DNA from: Ensifer sp. WSM1721
Lineage (GTDB): Bacteria > Pseudomonadota > Alphaproteobacteria > Rhizobiales > Rhizobiaceae
Length of the DNA: 64,000 nt
NCBI RefSeq assembly: GCF_000513895.2
Contig: NZ_CP165783.1
Span: 62,001 to 126,000 of the forward strand
Direction of reading: 5' to 3'
Of this stretch, positions 17,274 through 27,891 are shown piece after piece; position 1 is the stretch's first letter, and each line of letters starts with the position of its first letter. Below the pieces are notes generated by a model, which saw only the letters and a list, made by a program, of their open reading frames with translations, was not told the origin of the DNA and searched no databases. Made by a program: the position numbers and the translations under genes.

Positions 17274-19019
17274 ATGCGCCATCTCGCCTTGAAAAGCCTG
17301 TCCTTTGCCCTGTTGTTCGCGTTCGGTGCGGTTTCGCCGCAATTGGGAAGGGCGGCCTCGCCGGAGCCGGTCAAGGCCGAGCACGGCATGGTCGTCACCG
17401 CCCAGCATCTCGCCTCCGATATCGGCGTCGAGATCCTGAAGAAGGGTGGCAACGCGGTCGATGCCGCAGTCGCCGTGGGCTACGCGCTCGCCGTTACTTA
17501 TCCGACCGCCGGCAATATCGGCGGCGGCGGCTTCATGACCATTCGCTTCAAGGACGGCAAGACGACCTTTCTCGATTTTCGTGAACGCGCGCCGCTCGCT
17601 GCCACGAAGACCATGTACCTCGACGACCAAGGCAATCTCGTCAAAGGCCTGAGCACGGACGGTTACCTTGCCGTCGGCGTGCCCGGCCCGGTGGCCGGCT
17701 TCGAATTCGCCCGCAGCCGCTACGGCACGCGACCGCTGAAGGAGCTCATCGAGCCGGCGATCACGCTGGCGCGGGAAGGTTTTGAATTAAAGCAGGGCGA
17801 CGTCGATTCCTTCGCCGGCAGAACCGAGCGGCTGGCCAAGGATCCGGCCGCCGCGGCAATCTTCCTGAAGCCGGACGGAAAGCCGTTCGAGGTCGGCGAT
17901 AAGCTGGTCCAGGCTGATCTTGCCGCATCGCTTTCGAGCATTGCCGAGAAGGGGCCCGACGCCTTCTACAAGGGCGCCATCGCCGATGCGATCGTAAAAG
18001 CGAGTGCGGAAAAGGGCGGCATCCTCGCCAAGAAGGACTTCGAGCAGTACAAGGTACGCGAACTCGACCCTATCGAATGCAATTATCGCGGCTATGACAT
18101 CGTCTCATCGCCGCCGCCGTCTTCGGGCGGCGTCATCATCTGCGAGATCCTCAACATCCTCGAGGGCTATCCGCTTTCCTATCTCGGCTACGGTTCGGCC
18201 GAGACGGTGCATGCGATGATCGAGGCGATGCGCCACGCCTATGTCGATCGCAACACGGCGCTCGGCGATCCGGCCTTCGTCGAGAACCCCGTCGCGAAGC
18301 TGGTCGACAAGACTTATGCCGAGGAGATCCGCGAAAAGATCGACCCCTTCAAGGCCGGTGTCTCCGAGGCGCTGATGCCCAAGGGCTTCGGCGAGAGCAC
18401 GGAGACGACCCACTATTCGATCATCGACGACGAAGGCAACGCCGTCGCCGTCACCTATACGTTGAACGGCTCCTTCGGCGCCGGCGTCGTCGCGCCCGGT
18501 ACCGGCATCCTGCTCAACAACGAGATGGACGATTTCACCGCCAAGCCCGGCGCGCCCAATCTCTACGGCCTCGTGCAGGGAGAGGCGAATGCGATCGCGC
18601 CCGGCAAGACGCCGCTTTCCTCGATGAGCCCGACGATCATCTCCAAAGACGGCAAGCCCTTCATGGTGATCGGCAGCCCCGGCGGCGCGCGCATCATCAC
18701 CATCACGCTGGAGGCGATCATCAACGTGATCGATCACGGCATGAACGTCCAGGAGGCGGTCGACGCCCCGCGCGTCCATCACCAATGGCTGCCGGACAAG
18801 GTGTTCATGGAGCCCTATGCGCTTTCGCCCGACACGCTGAAGCTTCTCTCGGCGATGGGCCATGATGTCCAGATCGACGAGAACTGGACGATCTGGGGCC
18901 AGGCGACGGGCATACTCGTCGGCGGCGAAAGCTTGAGCGAGATCGAAGAAGGCGGCGGCGCCCGCTATAACGGTGCCGTCGACAGCCGCATCGGCGCCGG
19001 CGCGGCGAGGGGGTACTAG
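17274..19019 (+). CDS. ggt: Gamma-glutamyltransferase
   Basis: A 581-residue secreted precursor. A signal peptide covers about residues 1-22 (hydrophobic core LSFALLFAFGAV, cleavage after GRA). The large-subunit part carries GGNAVDAAVAVGYAL and GNIGGGGFMT. Autocleavage and catalysis use Thr378, the first Thr of ETTHYSIIDDEGNAV, which becomes the N terminus of the small subunit. LNNEMDDF and MSPTII are further family marks. The enzyme transfers or hydrolyses the gamma-glutamyl group of glutathione in the periplasm. GGGAGAAG lies before ATG 17274; the earlier in-frame ATG at 17229 would bury the signal peptide. It stands alone and converges on pcaQ. Confidence 0.92.
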   Translation: MRHLALKSLSFALLFAFGAVSPQLGRAASPEPVKAEHGMVVTAQHLASDIGVEILKKGGNAVDAAVAVGYALAVTYPTAGNIGGGGFMTIRFKDGKTTFLDFRERAPLAATKTMYLDDQGNLVKGLSTDGYLAVGVPGPVAGFEFARSRYGTRPLKELIEPAITLAREGFELKQGDVDSFAGRTERLAKDPAAAAIFLKPDGKPFEVGDKLVQADLAASLSSIAEKGPDAFYKGAIADAIVKASAEKGGILAKKDFEQYKVRELDPIECNYRGYDIVSSPPPSSGGVIICEILNILEGYPLSYLGYGSAETVHAMIEAMRHAYVDRNTALGDPAFVENPVAKLVDKTYAEEIREKIDPFKAGVSEALMPKGFGESTETTHYSIIDDEGNAVAVTYTLNGSFGAGVVAPGTGILLNNEMDDFTAKPGAPNLYGLVQGEANAIAPGKTPLSSMSPTIISKDGKPFMVIGSPGGARIITITLEAIINVIDHGMNVQEAVDAPRVHHQWLPDKVFMEPYALSPDTLKLLSAMGHDVQIDENWTIWGQATGILVGGESLSEIEEGGGARYNGAVDSRIGAGAARGY

Positions 19020-19114
19020 GACGCTCCGTTTGGACGGGCCCCATGTCCTCAGAGCGGAAAAAACTTAGCGGGCTGCCGTTTTGATCCCATGGGCGGGTAA
19101 GCCCGCCCCGCCGA

Positions 19115-20041
19115 TCATGCCTTCGCCACCACCGCCTCCGCCGCCTCGCGGATCGTCTGCATCAGGATCGAGAGCGGCAGGGAGGGGATTGCGTCGGTGC
19201 GCATTGTGAGGCCCACCGGCCCCTTGGTTTCGCTGGTGTCGAGGGGCAGGGTCGAAAACAGGCCGTCCTCGATGTCGGTGGCGACGACGCCGCTGGAGAT
19301 GATCCAGATGGCATCGCTCGAGCGGACGAAAGCGCGGCCGAAGGAGTCGGAGACGGTTTCGATCTGGTTCGGCAGGCCGGCAATGCCGTTGGTGATCAGG
19401 AAGCGCTCGACGAAGGGGCGGATGATCGAAGCGCGCGTCGGCATCAGCACCGGATAGTCGCCGAGATGCGCAAAGACCGATTGCTTGCCGGAAAGCAGCG
19501 GATGACCGGCGCGAACGGCAAAGACGACCTGCTCGGAATAGAGGTGTTCGAAGGAGAAGCCGGTCATCCTGTCGGGGGCGGCGAGCCTCCCGACGACGAG
19601 GTCGAGGTCGCCGACGCGCAATTGTTCCAGCAGCACTGCATTTTCGCCGGTCACGATCTTGACGCGGGCGCCGGTCTTCTCCTTGAGGAAGAGCGCGATG
19701 GCGCCAGGCATGATGCGGGTCGAGACGGTCGGTAGCGCACCGATGCGGAGCGGCGGGCCGTCGCCAGAACGCTCCTGCGAGACGGAATCGAGGCCCTGGC
19801 GAAGCGCGGTCAGCGCAGCGCCGGCATGCCGCAGGAAGACCTCGCCGTAGCGCGTGATCCTGATGCCGCGCCCGTCGCGCTCGAAGACGGCAACGCCCAG
19901 CACCTCCTCCAGCTCGCGGATCGTCTTGGTAACCGCCGGTTGGCTGACACGCAGGAGTTCAGCCGCCTTTACCACGCTCTTCTGGCGTGCAACCTCGACA
20001 AATGTCTGCAGATGGCGAAACTTCACGCGGGCGTCGATCAT
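19115..20041 (-). CDS. pcaQ: PcaQ, LysR-type activator of protocatechuate catabolism
   Basis: A 308-residue LysR-type regulator with an N-terminal winged helix-turn-helix (VKAAELLRVSQPAVTKTIREL, about 24-44) and an effector-binding domain ending with LPLSILMQTIREA. It is divergent from pcaD, and the 93 bases between them hold the PcaQ operator. In S. meliloti and Agrobacterium PcaQ activates pcaDCHGB in response to beta-carboxy-cis,cis-muconate or gamma-carboxymuconolactone. A truncated second copy of its first 120 codons exists 11.8 kb away. This copy looks intact and should serve both operons. Confidence 0.92.
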   Translation of the reverse strand: MIDARVKFRHLQTFVEVARQKSVVKAAELLRVSQPAVTKTIRELEEVLGVAVFERDGRGIRITRYGEVFLRHAGAALTALRQGLDSVSQERSGDGPPLRIGALPTVSTRIMPGAIALFLKEKTGARVKIVTGENAVLLEQLRVGDLDLVVGRLAAPDRMTGFSFEHLYSEQVVFAVRAGHPLLSGKQSVFAHLGDYPVLMPTRASIIRPFVERFLITNGIAGLPNQIETVSDSFGRAFVRSSDAIWIISSGVVATDIEDGLFSTLPLDTSETKGPVGLTMRTDAIPSLPLSILMQTIREAAEAVVAKA

Positions 20042-20933
20042 TATCTATAACCTTCAGGTTAATGAAAAGCCATGAAATATCATTTTACCTAACCGGATGA
20101 AACAGCCAATTTGGTGAGGAGGAGGAGGAGAGCCGTGCAGTTCGCCCGTATCAACGACATCACGACCCACTATCGGCTGGTTGGCGCCGTCGCGGGAAAG
20201 CCCGTGCTCGTCCTCATCAATTCGCTCGGCACGGACTTTCGCATCTGGCGCGACGTCGTCGTGCGGCTGGCCGCCGATTTTGCGATCGTCCTTTACGACA
20301 AACGCGGCCACGGCCTTTCGGAGATCGGCCAGGTTCCCTATTCGATCGAGGACCATGCGACCGATCTCGCCGGCCTTCTCGACCGGCTCGCCGTGAAGCG
20401 GGCGATCGTCTGCGGCCTCTCCGTCGGCGGCCTCATTGCACAGTCGCTCTACCAGCGCCGACCCGATCTGGTGCGCGCGCTCGTGCTTTGCGATACCGCG
20501 CACAAGATCGGCACGGCGGAGATGTGGGATGCCCGCATCGCCGCGATCGAGGCGCATGGGCTCGAGGCGATCGCCGACGGCGTGCTCGAGCGCTGGTTCA
20601 CGCCGGCTTTCCGCCGGCCCGAGAACGCCGCCTTCGTCGGCTACCGCAACATGCTGATCCGTCAGCCGGTTGCGGGTTACCTCGGCACCTGCGCCGCCAT
20701 CCGGAACGCCGATTACACCGACGCTGCCGGCAAGATCGCCGTACCGGTGCTCTGCGTCGTCGGCGACCAGGACGGCTCGACGCCGCCGGACGTGGTGCGC
20801 TCGACGGCCGCTCTCATTCCCGGCGCGCGCTTCGAAGTGATCCGCGATGCCGGGCATATTCCCTGTGTCGAGCAGCCGGAGGCCCTGACCCGGACGCTCG
20901 GCAGCTTTTTCAGATCCTTGCTGGAGACAAACC

Positions 20934-20937
<4 letters not shown>
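19676..20937. repeat. Duplicated pcaQ-pcaD block, copy 1
   Basis: From within pcaQ to the end of pcaD the sequence is repeated in the same orientation at 31498-32757. Most of pcaD is identical by eye, while pcaQ and both ends show scattered differences. One GAG unit is missing before pcaD in the other copy. The two copies bracket the shikimate module and could recombine to delete it. Confidence 0.9.
20047..20062. promoter_or_regulatory. PcaQ operator, copy 1
   Basis: ATAACC, TTCA, GGTTAA: an exact match to the ATAACC-N4-GGTTAA site reported for PcaQ in S. meliloti, placed between the divergent pcaQ and pcaD starts and 72 bases before the pcaD start codon. Confidence 0.88.

Positions 20938-20941
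<4 letters not shown>
20135..20941 (+). CDS. pcaD: 3-oxoadipate enol-lactonase (copy 1)
   Basis: A 268-residue alpha/beta hydrolase. The nucleophile elbow is CGLSVGG with Ser96, the acid is in VGDQDGSTPP and the base is the His of DAGHIPC. It hydrolyses 3-oxoadipate enol-lactone to 3-oxoadipate in the beta-ketoadipate pathway. GTG 20135 is chosen because a run of GGAGGAGGAGGAG ends a few bases before it and the protein then begins MQFARINDI like known PcaD; the ATG-type extension upstream only translates the ribosome binding site. pcaC starts 8 bases before its end. An almost identical second copy starts at 31954. Confidence 0.93.
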
Positions 20942-22105
<1,164 letters not shown>

Positions 22106-22114
22106 GAGGAATCG

Positions 22115-22729
22115 ATGGTTCAGGACCTGGGTTATCTCAAGGAAACCGCCTCGCAAACTGCAGGGCCTTACGTCCATATCGGGCTCACGCCGAACTTTTG
22201 CGGAATTTCCGGCATTTATGAAACTGATCTCGGATCGTCGATGGTCAACGACAGGACACTCGGGCAGCGCATCACCGTCACGGGCCGCGTGATCGACGGC
22301 GCCGGAATGCCGCTCAAGGACGCCCTCGTCGAAATCTGGCAGGCGGATGCCGCAGGGCTTTATCATTCGCCTTCGGAAACGCGCGGCTCGGCGGATCCGA
22401 ATTTTGCTGGCTGGGGCCGCTGCCCGACGAGCGCCGAGGACGGCGTTTTCGTGTTTGAGACGGTGAAGCCGGGTCGCGTGCCTTTCCGCGACGGCCGCCT
22501 GATGGCGCCGCACATCACCTTCTGGATCGTTGCCCGCGGCATCAATATCGGACTGCACACGCGCATGTACTTCCCGGACGAGGCGACCGCCAATGGCGAG
22601 GACCCGCTCCTTGCCAAAATCGAACATCGCGATAGGGTCGAAACGCTTGTCGCGGCCGGAGAGTCGCCCGTCTACGTCTTCGACATTCATCTCCAGGGCG
22701 AAAAGGAAACGGCCTTCCTGGACATCTGA
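22115..22729 (+). CDS. pcaG: Protocatechuate 3,4-dioxygenase alpha subunit
   Basis: A 204-residue alpha chain of the intradiol dioxygenase, beginning MVQDLGYLKETASQTAGPYV as in known PcaG. It keeps the fold (VTGRVIDGAG, ALVEIWQADA, PHITFWIVARGI) but, as usual for alpha chains, lacks the His-x-His iron ligands (HITFW instead of HIHF). GGAGGA lies 6 bases before ATG. It supports the active site of PcaH in the heteromultimer. Its last 30 codons also appear, diverged, as a remnant at 32848-32946. Confidence 0.94.
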   Translation: MVQDLGYLKETASQTAGPYVHIGLTPNFCGISGIYETDLGSSMVNDRTLGQRITVTGRVIDGAGMPLKDALVEIWQADAAGLYHSPSETRGSADPNFAGWGRCPTSAEDGVFVFETVKPGRVPFRDGRLMAPHITFWIVARGINIGLHTRMYFPDEATANGEDPLLAKIEHRDRVETLVAAGESPVYVFDIHLQGEKETAFLDI

Positions 22730-22768
22730 TCGGTCGGCAGCCGTTCTGCCTTGCCGCATGCTTTTTGA

Positions 22769-22940
22769 CGCTCGGTTCAACGCCACGCAGATTTCCGCAA
22801 TCCACCAGGCGCTCGTTCATGCGCAGGAACGCTCGGGCTCCGCCTGGACGCTGGAATGGCTGATCCTGCCGCAGATGGTCGACGCGACGGCAGCGGCATT
22901 GAGGCTCGCCGCCGAGCTCGCGGGCAATATCCGGCGATGG
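22769..22940 (+). pseudogene. 3' remnant of pcaB
   Basis: After pcaG, about 170 bases match the end of the intact pcaB (33904-34075) closely, from RFNATQISAIHQALVH to LAAELAGNIRR. The first 290 codons are missing: the intergenic sequence after pcaG, itself similar to that before the intact pcaB, jumps straight into the remnant. The end of the match, near 22940, is where the shikimate module begins. Confidence 0.88.
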
Positions 22941-23103
22941 GCACTGCGTAAGCTGTCGTCCACGTCATGGTGCTTGAGCCGGTCCGATCGGAGCGGTGCT
23001 GATTGATGTCGGCAGCTTTTTTCGTCGACATCCGAAACCTGCATCCGCATTCTGCCGCAAGCACGGACAGGAGGAGTCGCCCGAGTCCGGTCCTGGAGGA
23101 GAC

Positions 23104-23997
23104 ATGCTGACCTTGCGTCAAATCGAAGTGATTCGCGCCATCATGGTGACAGGCACGATTGCCGGTGCGGCAAAACTGCTAGGCGTGGCGGCACCCGGCG
23201 TGAGCCGGCTGATGAAATATACGGAAGACAGTCTCAGGATCAGACTCTTCAACCGCAGCCAGGGGCGATATGTACCCACTCCCGAGGCTCGCCACATCTT
23301 TGGATTGCTCGACACCGTCTATCGACAGGTCGAAGATCTGCAGTTCGCGGTCCAGCGACTGGAAAAGGGTGACGGGCTTGAGCTGAGTGTCGGCTCCGTT
23401 CCGAGCATCGCCAATGTGATGGTGCCGCGGGCAATTGCAAAGCTCAGGGAGCAATATCCGGCGCTCTACGTCGACATCAACATTCTGAAGATCGAGGAGG
23501 CGATCGATTATTTGCTCGTTGGACGGGGTGAGGTCGTTGCAATCAGTTCTTATCTCGAGCACTCGATCATTCATTTCGAACCGCTCGCGACCGGGCGGCT
23601 GCTTTGCATCGTCCCGCAAGAGAGCGAGCTCGCCGAGAAGGAAACGATTGCACCGGCGGAGATCGTCCGTCACACCTTGATCGGCATTGATCCGAACGAT
23701 CCCTATGGACGCGTGATGACGGAGATTTTCCGCCGCCAGCACCTGGCTTACGATATGAAGATAAAGGCGCGTTTCGGCACGACCGTCTGCGCGTTGGTCG
23801 GCGCTGATCTCGGCATCGCCATCATCGACGAGTTCACCGTCGCGGGGGGAAAGGTGCCGGGAATCAAATGCCTGGAGATCGAAGCCGACACGACATTTTC
23901 GACCTATGTCGCCTATCGTCGCGACGTGCCACTGTCGATCTTTTCGGAGCGCTTCATCGAGACGCTGCGTAGCGAAATGAACCGAGCGAAAAGATAA
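23104..23997 (+). CDS. LysR-type regulator of the shikimate/dehydroshikimate module
   Basis: A 297-residue LysR-type regulator. The helix-turn-helix is TGTIAGAAKLLGVAAPGVSR (about 16-35), and the effector domain starts near residue 90 (LSVGSVPSIAN). ATG 23104 has GGAGGA five bases before it; the open frame extends upstream to 22996 through unrelated sequence. It is followed on the same strand by the transporter and shikimate genes rather than being divergent from them. A perfect 7+1+7 palindrome containing T-N11-A overlaps its stop codon, so it may act on the promoter just downstream. A role in sensing shikimate, quinate or dehydroshikimate is inferred from context. Confidence 0.82.
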   Translation: MLTLRQIEVIRAIMVTGTIAGAAKLLGVAAPGVSRLMKYTEDSLRIRLFNRSQGRYVPTPEARHIFGLLDTVYRQVEDLQFAVQRLEKGDGLELSVGSVPSIANVMVPRAIAKLREQYPALYVDINILKIEEAIDYLLVGRGEVVAISSYLEHSIIHFEPLATGRLLCIVPQESELAEKETIAPAEIVRHTLIGIDPNDPYGRVMTEIFRRQHLAYDMKIKARFGTTVCALVGADLGIAIIDEFTVAGGKVPGIKCLEIEADTTFSTYVAYRRDVPLSIFSERFIETLRSEMNRAKR

Positions 23998-24008
23998 CAT
24001 GATGTTAT
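23994..24008. promoter_or_regulatory. Candidate LysR operator at the head of the transporter operon
   Basis: ATAACAT-G-ATGTTAT is a perfect palindrome with the T-N11-A core of LysR sites (T 23995, A 24007). It covers the stop codon of the regulator gene and lies 107 bases before the binding-protein start. It is distinct from the PcaQ site in its half-site spacing. Confidence 0.5.
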
Positions 24009-24114
24009 GGACCTCTCATTCATTGGTATTTGCCGTTACGTTAGAGTTCGGACATTATGGCGCAACTGGGCGGGGGGAGGTTCGCCGCCCATCGAATGAA
24101 ATGAGGAGGAGAAC

Positions 24115-25244
24115 ATGAAAAAGAGAGCTATTGCGGCGATCGCAATCGCCGTGGCGCTGTCGGCTGGATTGCCGAGTATGTCCTGGGCAGACACGATAAA
24201 GATTGCGAACGTAATCGAGCTTTCCGGGGCCGGCGCGACGGTCGGGAGCAATTGGCGTGATGCGTTGAAGCTCGCTTTCGAGGAAATCAACGCCGCCGGC
24301 GGCAACAGGTCGAGGTAACCGACTACGACACGCAGACCGACCCGACCATTTCGCGCGCCATGGTGCAGAAGGCAATCGACGACGGCGCTTATGTCATCAT
24401 GGGTCCGATCTATTCCGGCTCGGTCAAGGTCAACATGATGGTCGCCCAGCAGAACGGCGTGCCGCAACTGACCGGCGCCGAAGCTCCGTTCATCACCGAC
24501 ATGGGCAACCCCTATATCTTCCGGACCTCGTTCGGCGCGCAGCAGTCGATGCCGAAGCTCGTCAAATATCTTGCCGATGAAATGAAGGTGAAATCGGTCG
24601 CCATTGCATGGGTCAACGACGACTTCGGCAAGGGCGGTCGGGATTCCTTCGTCGCCGAGCTCGAGAAGCACGGCATCACGGTCACCGCCGACGTCTCCAG
24701 CGAAGTGGGTCAGGCGGATTTTGCCGCCGACGTCATCAAGCTCAAGTCGAGCAATGCCGATGCCATTTTCGCTTATCTCCACGAAGAGGAGAGCGCGCGG
24801 CTTCTCAAGGAAATCCGTAAGCAGGGCGTGACGCAGCCGATCTTCGGCGAGACGACGCTGATGAACCAGAAGGTCGTCGATCTTGCCGGCGAGGCCGTCA
24901 ATGGGGTGCGCGGCCATGTCGGCCTTACCGCCAGCGCGCCGATCCCGGGCATCGAAGAGTTCGCGAAGAAATTCGAGGCGAAGTACAACTACAAGCCCGA
25001 TCACAATGCCATCAAGGCCTATATGGGGGCCTATGTAGTGAAATATGTCACTACCAAGAACGGCAAGGTCGATCCCCAGGCCTTTGCCGATGCATTGCAC
25101 GGGTTGACGATCACGCCGGCCGACGAACCCGGAATACTGATGGAGACCAGTTGGGACGACAAGGGCGAGATCAACCGCGACAGCTTCCTGGTCGAGGTCA
25201 AGGACGGCAAGCAGACGGTCGTGACCACGCTGCCGAAACTCTAA
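24115..25244 (+). pseudogene. Branched-chain-type ABC substrate-binding protein, frameshifted
   Basis: ATG 24115, behind GAGGAGGAG, starts a signal peptide (AIAAIAIAVALSAGLPSMSWA) and the first strand of a Leu/Ile/Val-type binding protein (IKIANVIELSGAGATVG, LAFEEINAAGG). The frame then ends at a TAA at 24316. From about 24304 another frame continues with QVEVTDYDTQTDPT, MVQKAIDDGAYVIMGPIYSG and the rest of a 375-residue protein down to 25244. A loss of about 10 bases (an ILG-type stretch is absent after AAGG) or a single-base change explains the shift. As it stands no complete binding protein is made from this gene, although the permease and ATPase genes after it are intact. Confidence 0.82.
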
Positions 25245-25301
25245 AACGGGCAGGCTTCGGGCCCGCTGAGGGCCAGAAGCCCCCTTCTTGGGACATCTTC
25301 A

Positions 25302-26180
25302 ATGGATACGTTCTTTCAGTTGTTCGTCTCCGGACTGGCAACGGGGTCGATCTATGCGCTCGCGGCGATCGGCTTCACCCTTCTCTGGCAAGCGTCGCAG
25401 ACGATCAACTTCGCCCAGGGCGAGTTCATCATGCTACCGGCCTTCTTCGTTCTCGCCGGAACGCAGTTTCTTGGCCTGAGCTTCCCGGTGGCGATGGCGA
25501 TTGCCCTTGCTCTTTCGCTGTTGCTTCTCGGCTTCGGCTTCAAGCGCATCATCATCGATCCCTTGCTGCCACATGGCGTCCTGCCGATCGTCATTGCGAC
25601 GATCGCGCTTGGCATCCTGGCGAAGGAAAGCGTCAAACAATTCTACACTGCCGAGGCGCTACCCTTCCCGGCACTCTTTTCCGACCGCACGCTCAACATT
25701 CTCGGCGCCGCCATTTCCGTGCAGGACATCGCCGTTCTCTTGATTGCGCTTGGCGCGGTGGCACTGCTGCAGCTCTTTCTGAATGGGACGAAGATCGGCC
25801 GTTGCATGCAGGCGACGGCGCAAAATCCGCAGGTCGCCGAAATCCTTGGCGTGCCCGTTAAGCGCATGATTCTCTACACTTTCCTGATCAACGGGGCACT
25901 CGCCTTTCTCGCCTCGATCCTCATCTCGCCAATCTATCTGGCGAAGTTCTCGAACGGCGAGACGCTTGGTCTGATCGCCTTCATCGCGGCCATCGTCGGC
26001 GGCTTCAATCAGATCCGCGGCGCGCTTGCCGGCGGTCTTCTGATCGGCGTCATCGACAATCTTTCGGCGGCCTATATTTCCGCGTCTTACCGCTCCGCGG
26101 TGCCGTTGATCCTTCTTATCATCATCATCCTCGTGCGGCCGCAGGGCCTGCTCGGAAAGGCGGAAGGACGCACCGTATGA
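25302..26180 (+). CDS. Branched-chain-type ABC transporter permease (LivH family)
   Basis: A 292-residue inner-membrane protein with about eight helices. It has the LivH family opening (GLATGSIYALAAIGFTLLW), QTINFAQGEFIMLPAF, and the EAA-type coupling segment with GRCMQATAQNPQVAEILGV. With the LivM-type permease it forms the channel of an importer for a hydrophobic amino acid or, in rhizobia, often an aromatic acid. It lies between the broken binding-protein gene and livM, whose ATG overlaps its stop (ATGA). The setting next to shikimate dehydrogenase and dehydroshikimate dehydratase suggests a hydroaromatic acid as substrate. Confidence 0.87.
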   Translation: MDTFFQLFVSGLATGSIYALAAIGFTLLWQASQTINFAQGEFIMLPAFFVLAGTQFLGLSFPVAMAIALALSLLLLGFGFKRIIIDPLLPHGVLPIVIATIALGILAKESVKQFYTAEALPFPALFSDRTLNILGAAISVQDIAVLLIALGAVALLQLFLNGTKIGRCMQATAQNPQVAEILGVPVKRMILYTFLINGALAFLASILISPIYLAKFSNGETLGLIAFIAAIVGGFNQIRGALAGGLLIGVIDNLSAAYISASYRSAVPLILLIIIILVRPQGLLGKAEGRTV

Positions 26181-27148
26181 GCAAGCACACTCTCCTTACA
26201 TTGGTCGCGGGCCTGGCGATCCTGATCCTGCTGCCCTTCACGCAGTCCAATTACGGCGTCTTCGTGCTGTCGTCGTGGCTGGTCTATTCGATCTCCGCGA
26301 TGGGGCTGAATCTGACCCTCGGCTATGCTGGCCAGGTATCGCTCGCCCAGGCCTCCTTCATGGGCATCGGCGCTTATATGACGGCCCTCATGACCATGGC
26401 CGGCGTGCCATGGCCGGTCGCCATGATCGCTGCAATGGTGCTCTGTTTCGTCATCGGTTTCCTGCTCGGTTACCCGGCGCTGCGCGTCCAGCATCACTTC
26501 CTCGCCTTTATCACGTTGGCCTTCAACGCCCTCGTTGTGCTTGCTATGCGTAACGAGGAATGGCTGACCGGCGGCACCTACGGCATCGTCGGCATCCCGC
26601 GGCCGGAGATCCTCGGCTTGCCCACCCAGAAGCCGCTTGCCTTCTATTTCTTCGTGCTTGCGCTGTTCGTGCTGATGGCGGCCGCCCTCTATGGCATCAT
26701 CCGCTCGCCCTGGGGCCGCGCCTTCAAGGCGCTGCGCGAGAACCCGATCCGCGCCAACAGCCTAGGCGTCGACATCCGCAAGACGACGCTTCTCGCCTTC
26801 GCCATCGGCTCCTCCTATGGCGGGCTCGCCGGCAGCCTCCTTGCACAGCTCACGCAGTTCATCGATCCGCATTCCTTCGGCCTGACGATCTCGCTCAAGG
26901 TCCTGCTCATGGTGATCGTCGGCGGCGCAGGTTTCTTCTTCGGCCCGATACTGGGCGCACTGCTGATTGTCCTCGCGCCGGAATTCCTGCGCTTCACCGA
27001 GGGATATTACCTGATGATCTACGCAACGCTGGTTATCGTGCTGATGGTATTCTGCCCGACCGGCTTGCTCGGCCTGGTAGAGCGCGCCCGCACGGCGCTG
27101 AAGATCCGGCAGAACCCGAATGCCACTACCTGGGAGGCAGGACGATGA
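26177..27148 (+). CDS. Branched-chain-type ABC transporter permease (LivM family)
   Basis: A 323-residue inner-membrane permease with the LivM marks GLNLTLGYAGQVSLAQASFMGIGAY and, in the cytoplasmic coupling loop, SPWGRAFKALRENPIRANSLGVD, then KTTLLAFAIGSSYGGLAGSL. It starts in the stop of the LivH-type gene and its own stop overlaps the start of the ATPase gene, both by ATGA, so the three are translationally coupled. Together they form the membrane part of one importer. Confidence 0.87.
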   Translation: MSKHTLLTLVAGLAILILLPFTQSNYGVFVLSSWLVYSISAMGLNLTLGYAGQVSLAQASFMGIGAYMTALMTMAGVPWPVAMIAAMVLCFVIGFLLGYPALRVQHHFLAFITLAFNALVVLAMRNEEWLTGGTYGIVGIPRPEILGLPTQKPLAFYFFVLALFVLMAAALYGIIRSPWGRAFKALRENPIRANSLGVDIRKTTLLAFAIGSSYGGLAGSLLAQLTQFIDPHSFGLTISLKVLLMVIVGGAGFFFGPILGALLIVLAPEFLRFTEGYYLMIYATLVIVLMVFCPTGLLGLVERARTALKIRQNPNATTWEAGR

Positions 27149-27888
27149 CGCCGGTCCTTTCCGTACGCAATGTCAGCAAATCCTTCGGCGGCTTGAGAGC
27201 CGTGGACAACGTGTCGTTCGACGTCCACCAGGGCGAGATCCTAGGCTTGATCGGCCCGAACGGCAGCGGCAAGTCGACCCTCTTCAACTGCGTCCTCGGC
27301 CAGTTGCCGGCTTCGACGGGAAGCGTGCTCGTCGACGGGCAGGATGTCGCCGGCAAGCGGCCCTGCGACCTCAACAAGCTCGGAGTCGGCCGCACCTTTC
27401 AGATGTTGCAGGTCTTTCCGGATATGACGGTACTCGACAACATCATCCTGGCCGGGCAGGAGCACAAGGGCACGATGCTCTCGCGTCTCTTCGGCAAGCC
27501 GGATGCGGGCCTGACCGCCGAGGCCTTGAGAATGATCGACTTCTTCCGTCTCGGGCACCAGACCTACGAGAAGGCCGGGTCGCTTTCCTATGGCCAGCAG
27601 AAGCTGCTCGACGCCGCCATGGCGTTCATGGCGGGACCGAAGCTGGTGATGCTCGACGAGCCGGCCGGCGGCGTCAATCTCACCATGCTCGCCGATCTCA
27701 AGGAGCGGCTGAAGGCCTTCAACCAGGAACGCGGAGCGACTTTCGTCGTCATCGAACACAACATGGAATTCGTGATGTCGCTCTGCACGCGCATCATCGT
27801 TCTGGCGAACGGCAGGATCATTGCCGAAGGCGATCCGGAAACGGTGCGCAACGATTCGACCGTCATCGAAGCCTATCTCGGAGGTTGA
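27145..27888 (+). CDS. Branched-chain-type ABC transporter ATPase (LivG family)
   Basis: A 247-residue ABC ATPase: Walker A is GPNGSGKST, the Q-loop follows in GRTFQMLQVF, the signature is LSYGQQKLLDAA, and Walker B is LVMLDEPAGGVN, with the switch His in IEHNMEFV. The variant signature (SYGQQ rather than SGGQQ) is usual in LivG. The start at 27145 sits in an ATGA overlap with the permease gene and has GGGAGGCAGG before it. It powers import together with the LivF-type ATPase encoded next. Confidence 0.88.
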   Translation: MTPVLSVRNVSKSFGGLRAVDNVSFDVHQGEILGLIGPNGSGKSTLFNCVLGQLPASTGSVLVDGQDVAGKRPCDLNKLGVGRTFQMLQVFPDMTVLDNIILAGQEHKGTMLSRLFGKPDAGLTAEALRMIDFFRLGHQTYEKAGSLSYGQQKLLDAAMAFMAGPKLVMLDEPAGGVNLTMLADLKERLKAFNQERGATFVVIEHNMEFVMSLCTRIIVLANGRIIAEGDPETVRNDSTVIEAYLGG

Positions 27889-27891
27889 GCC

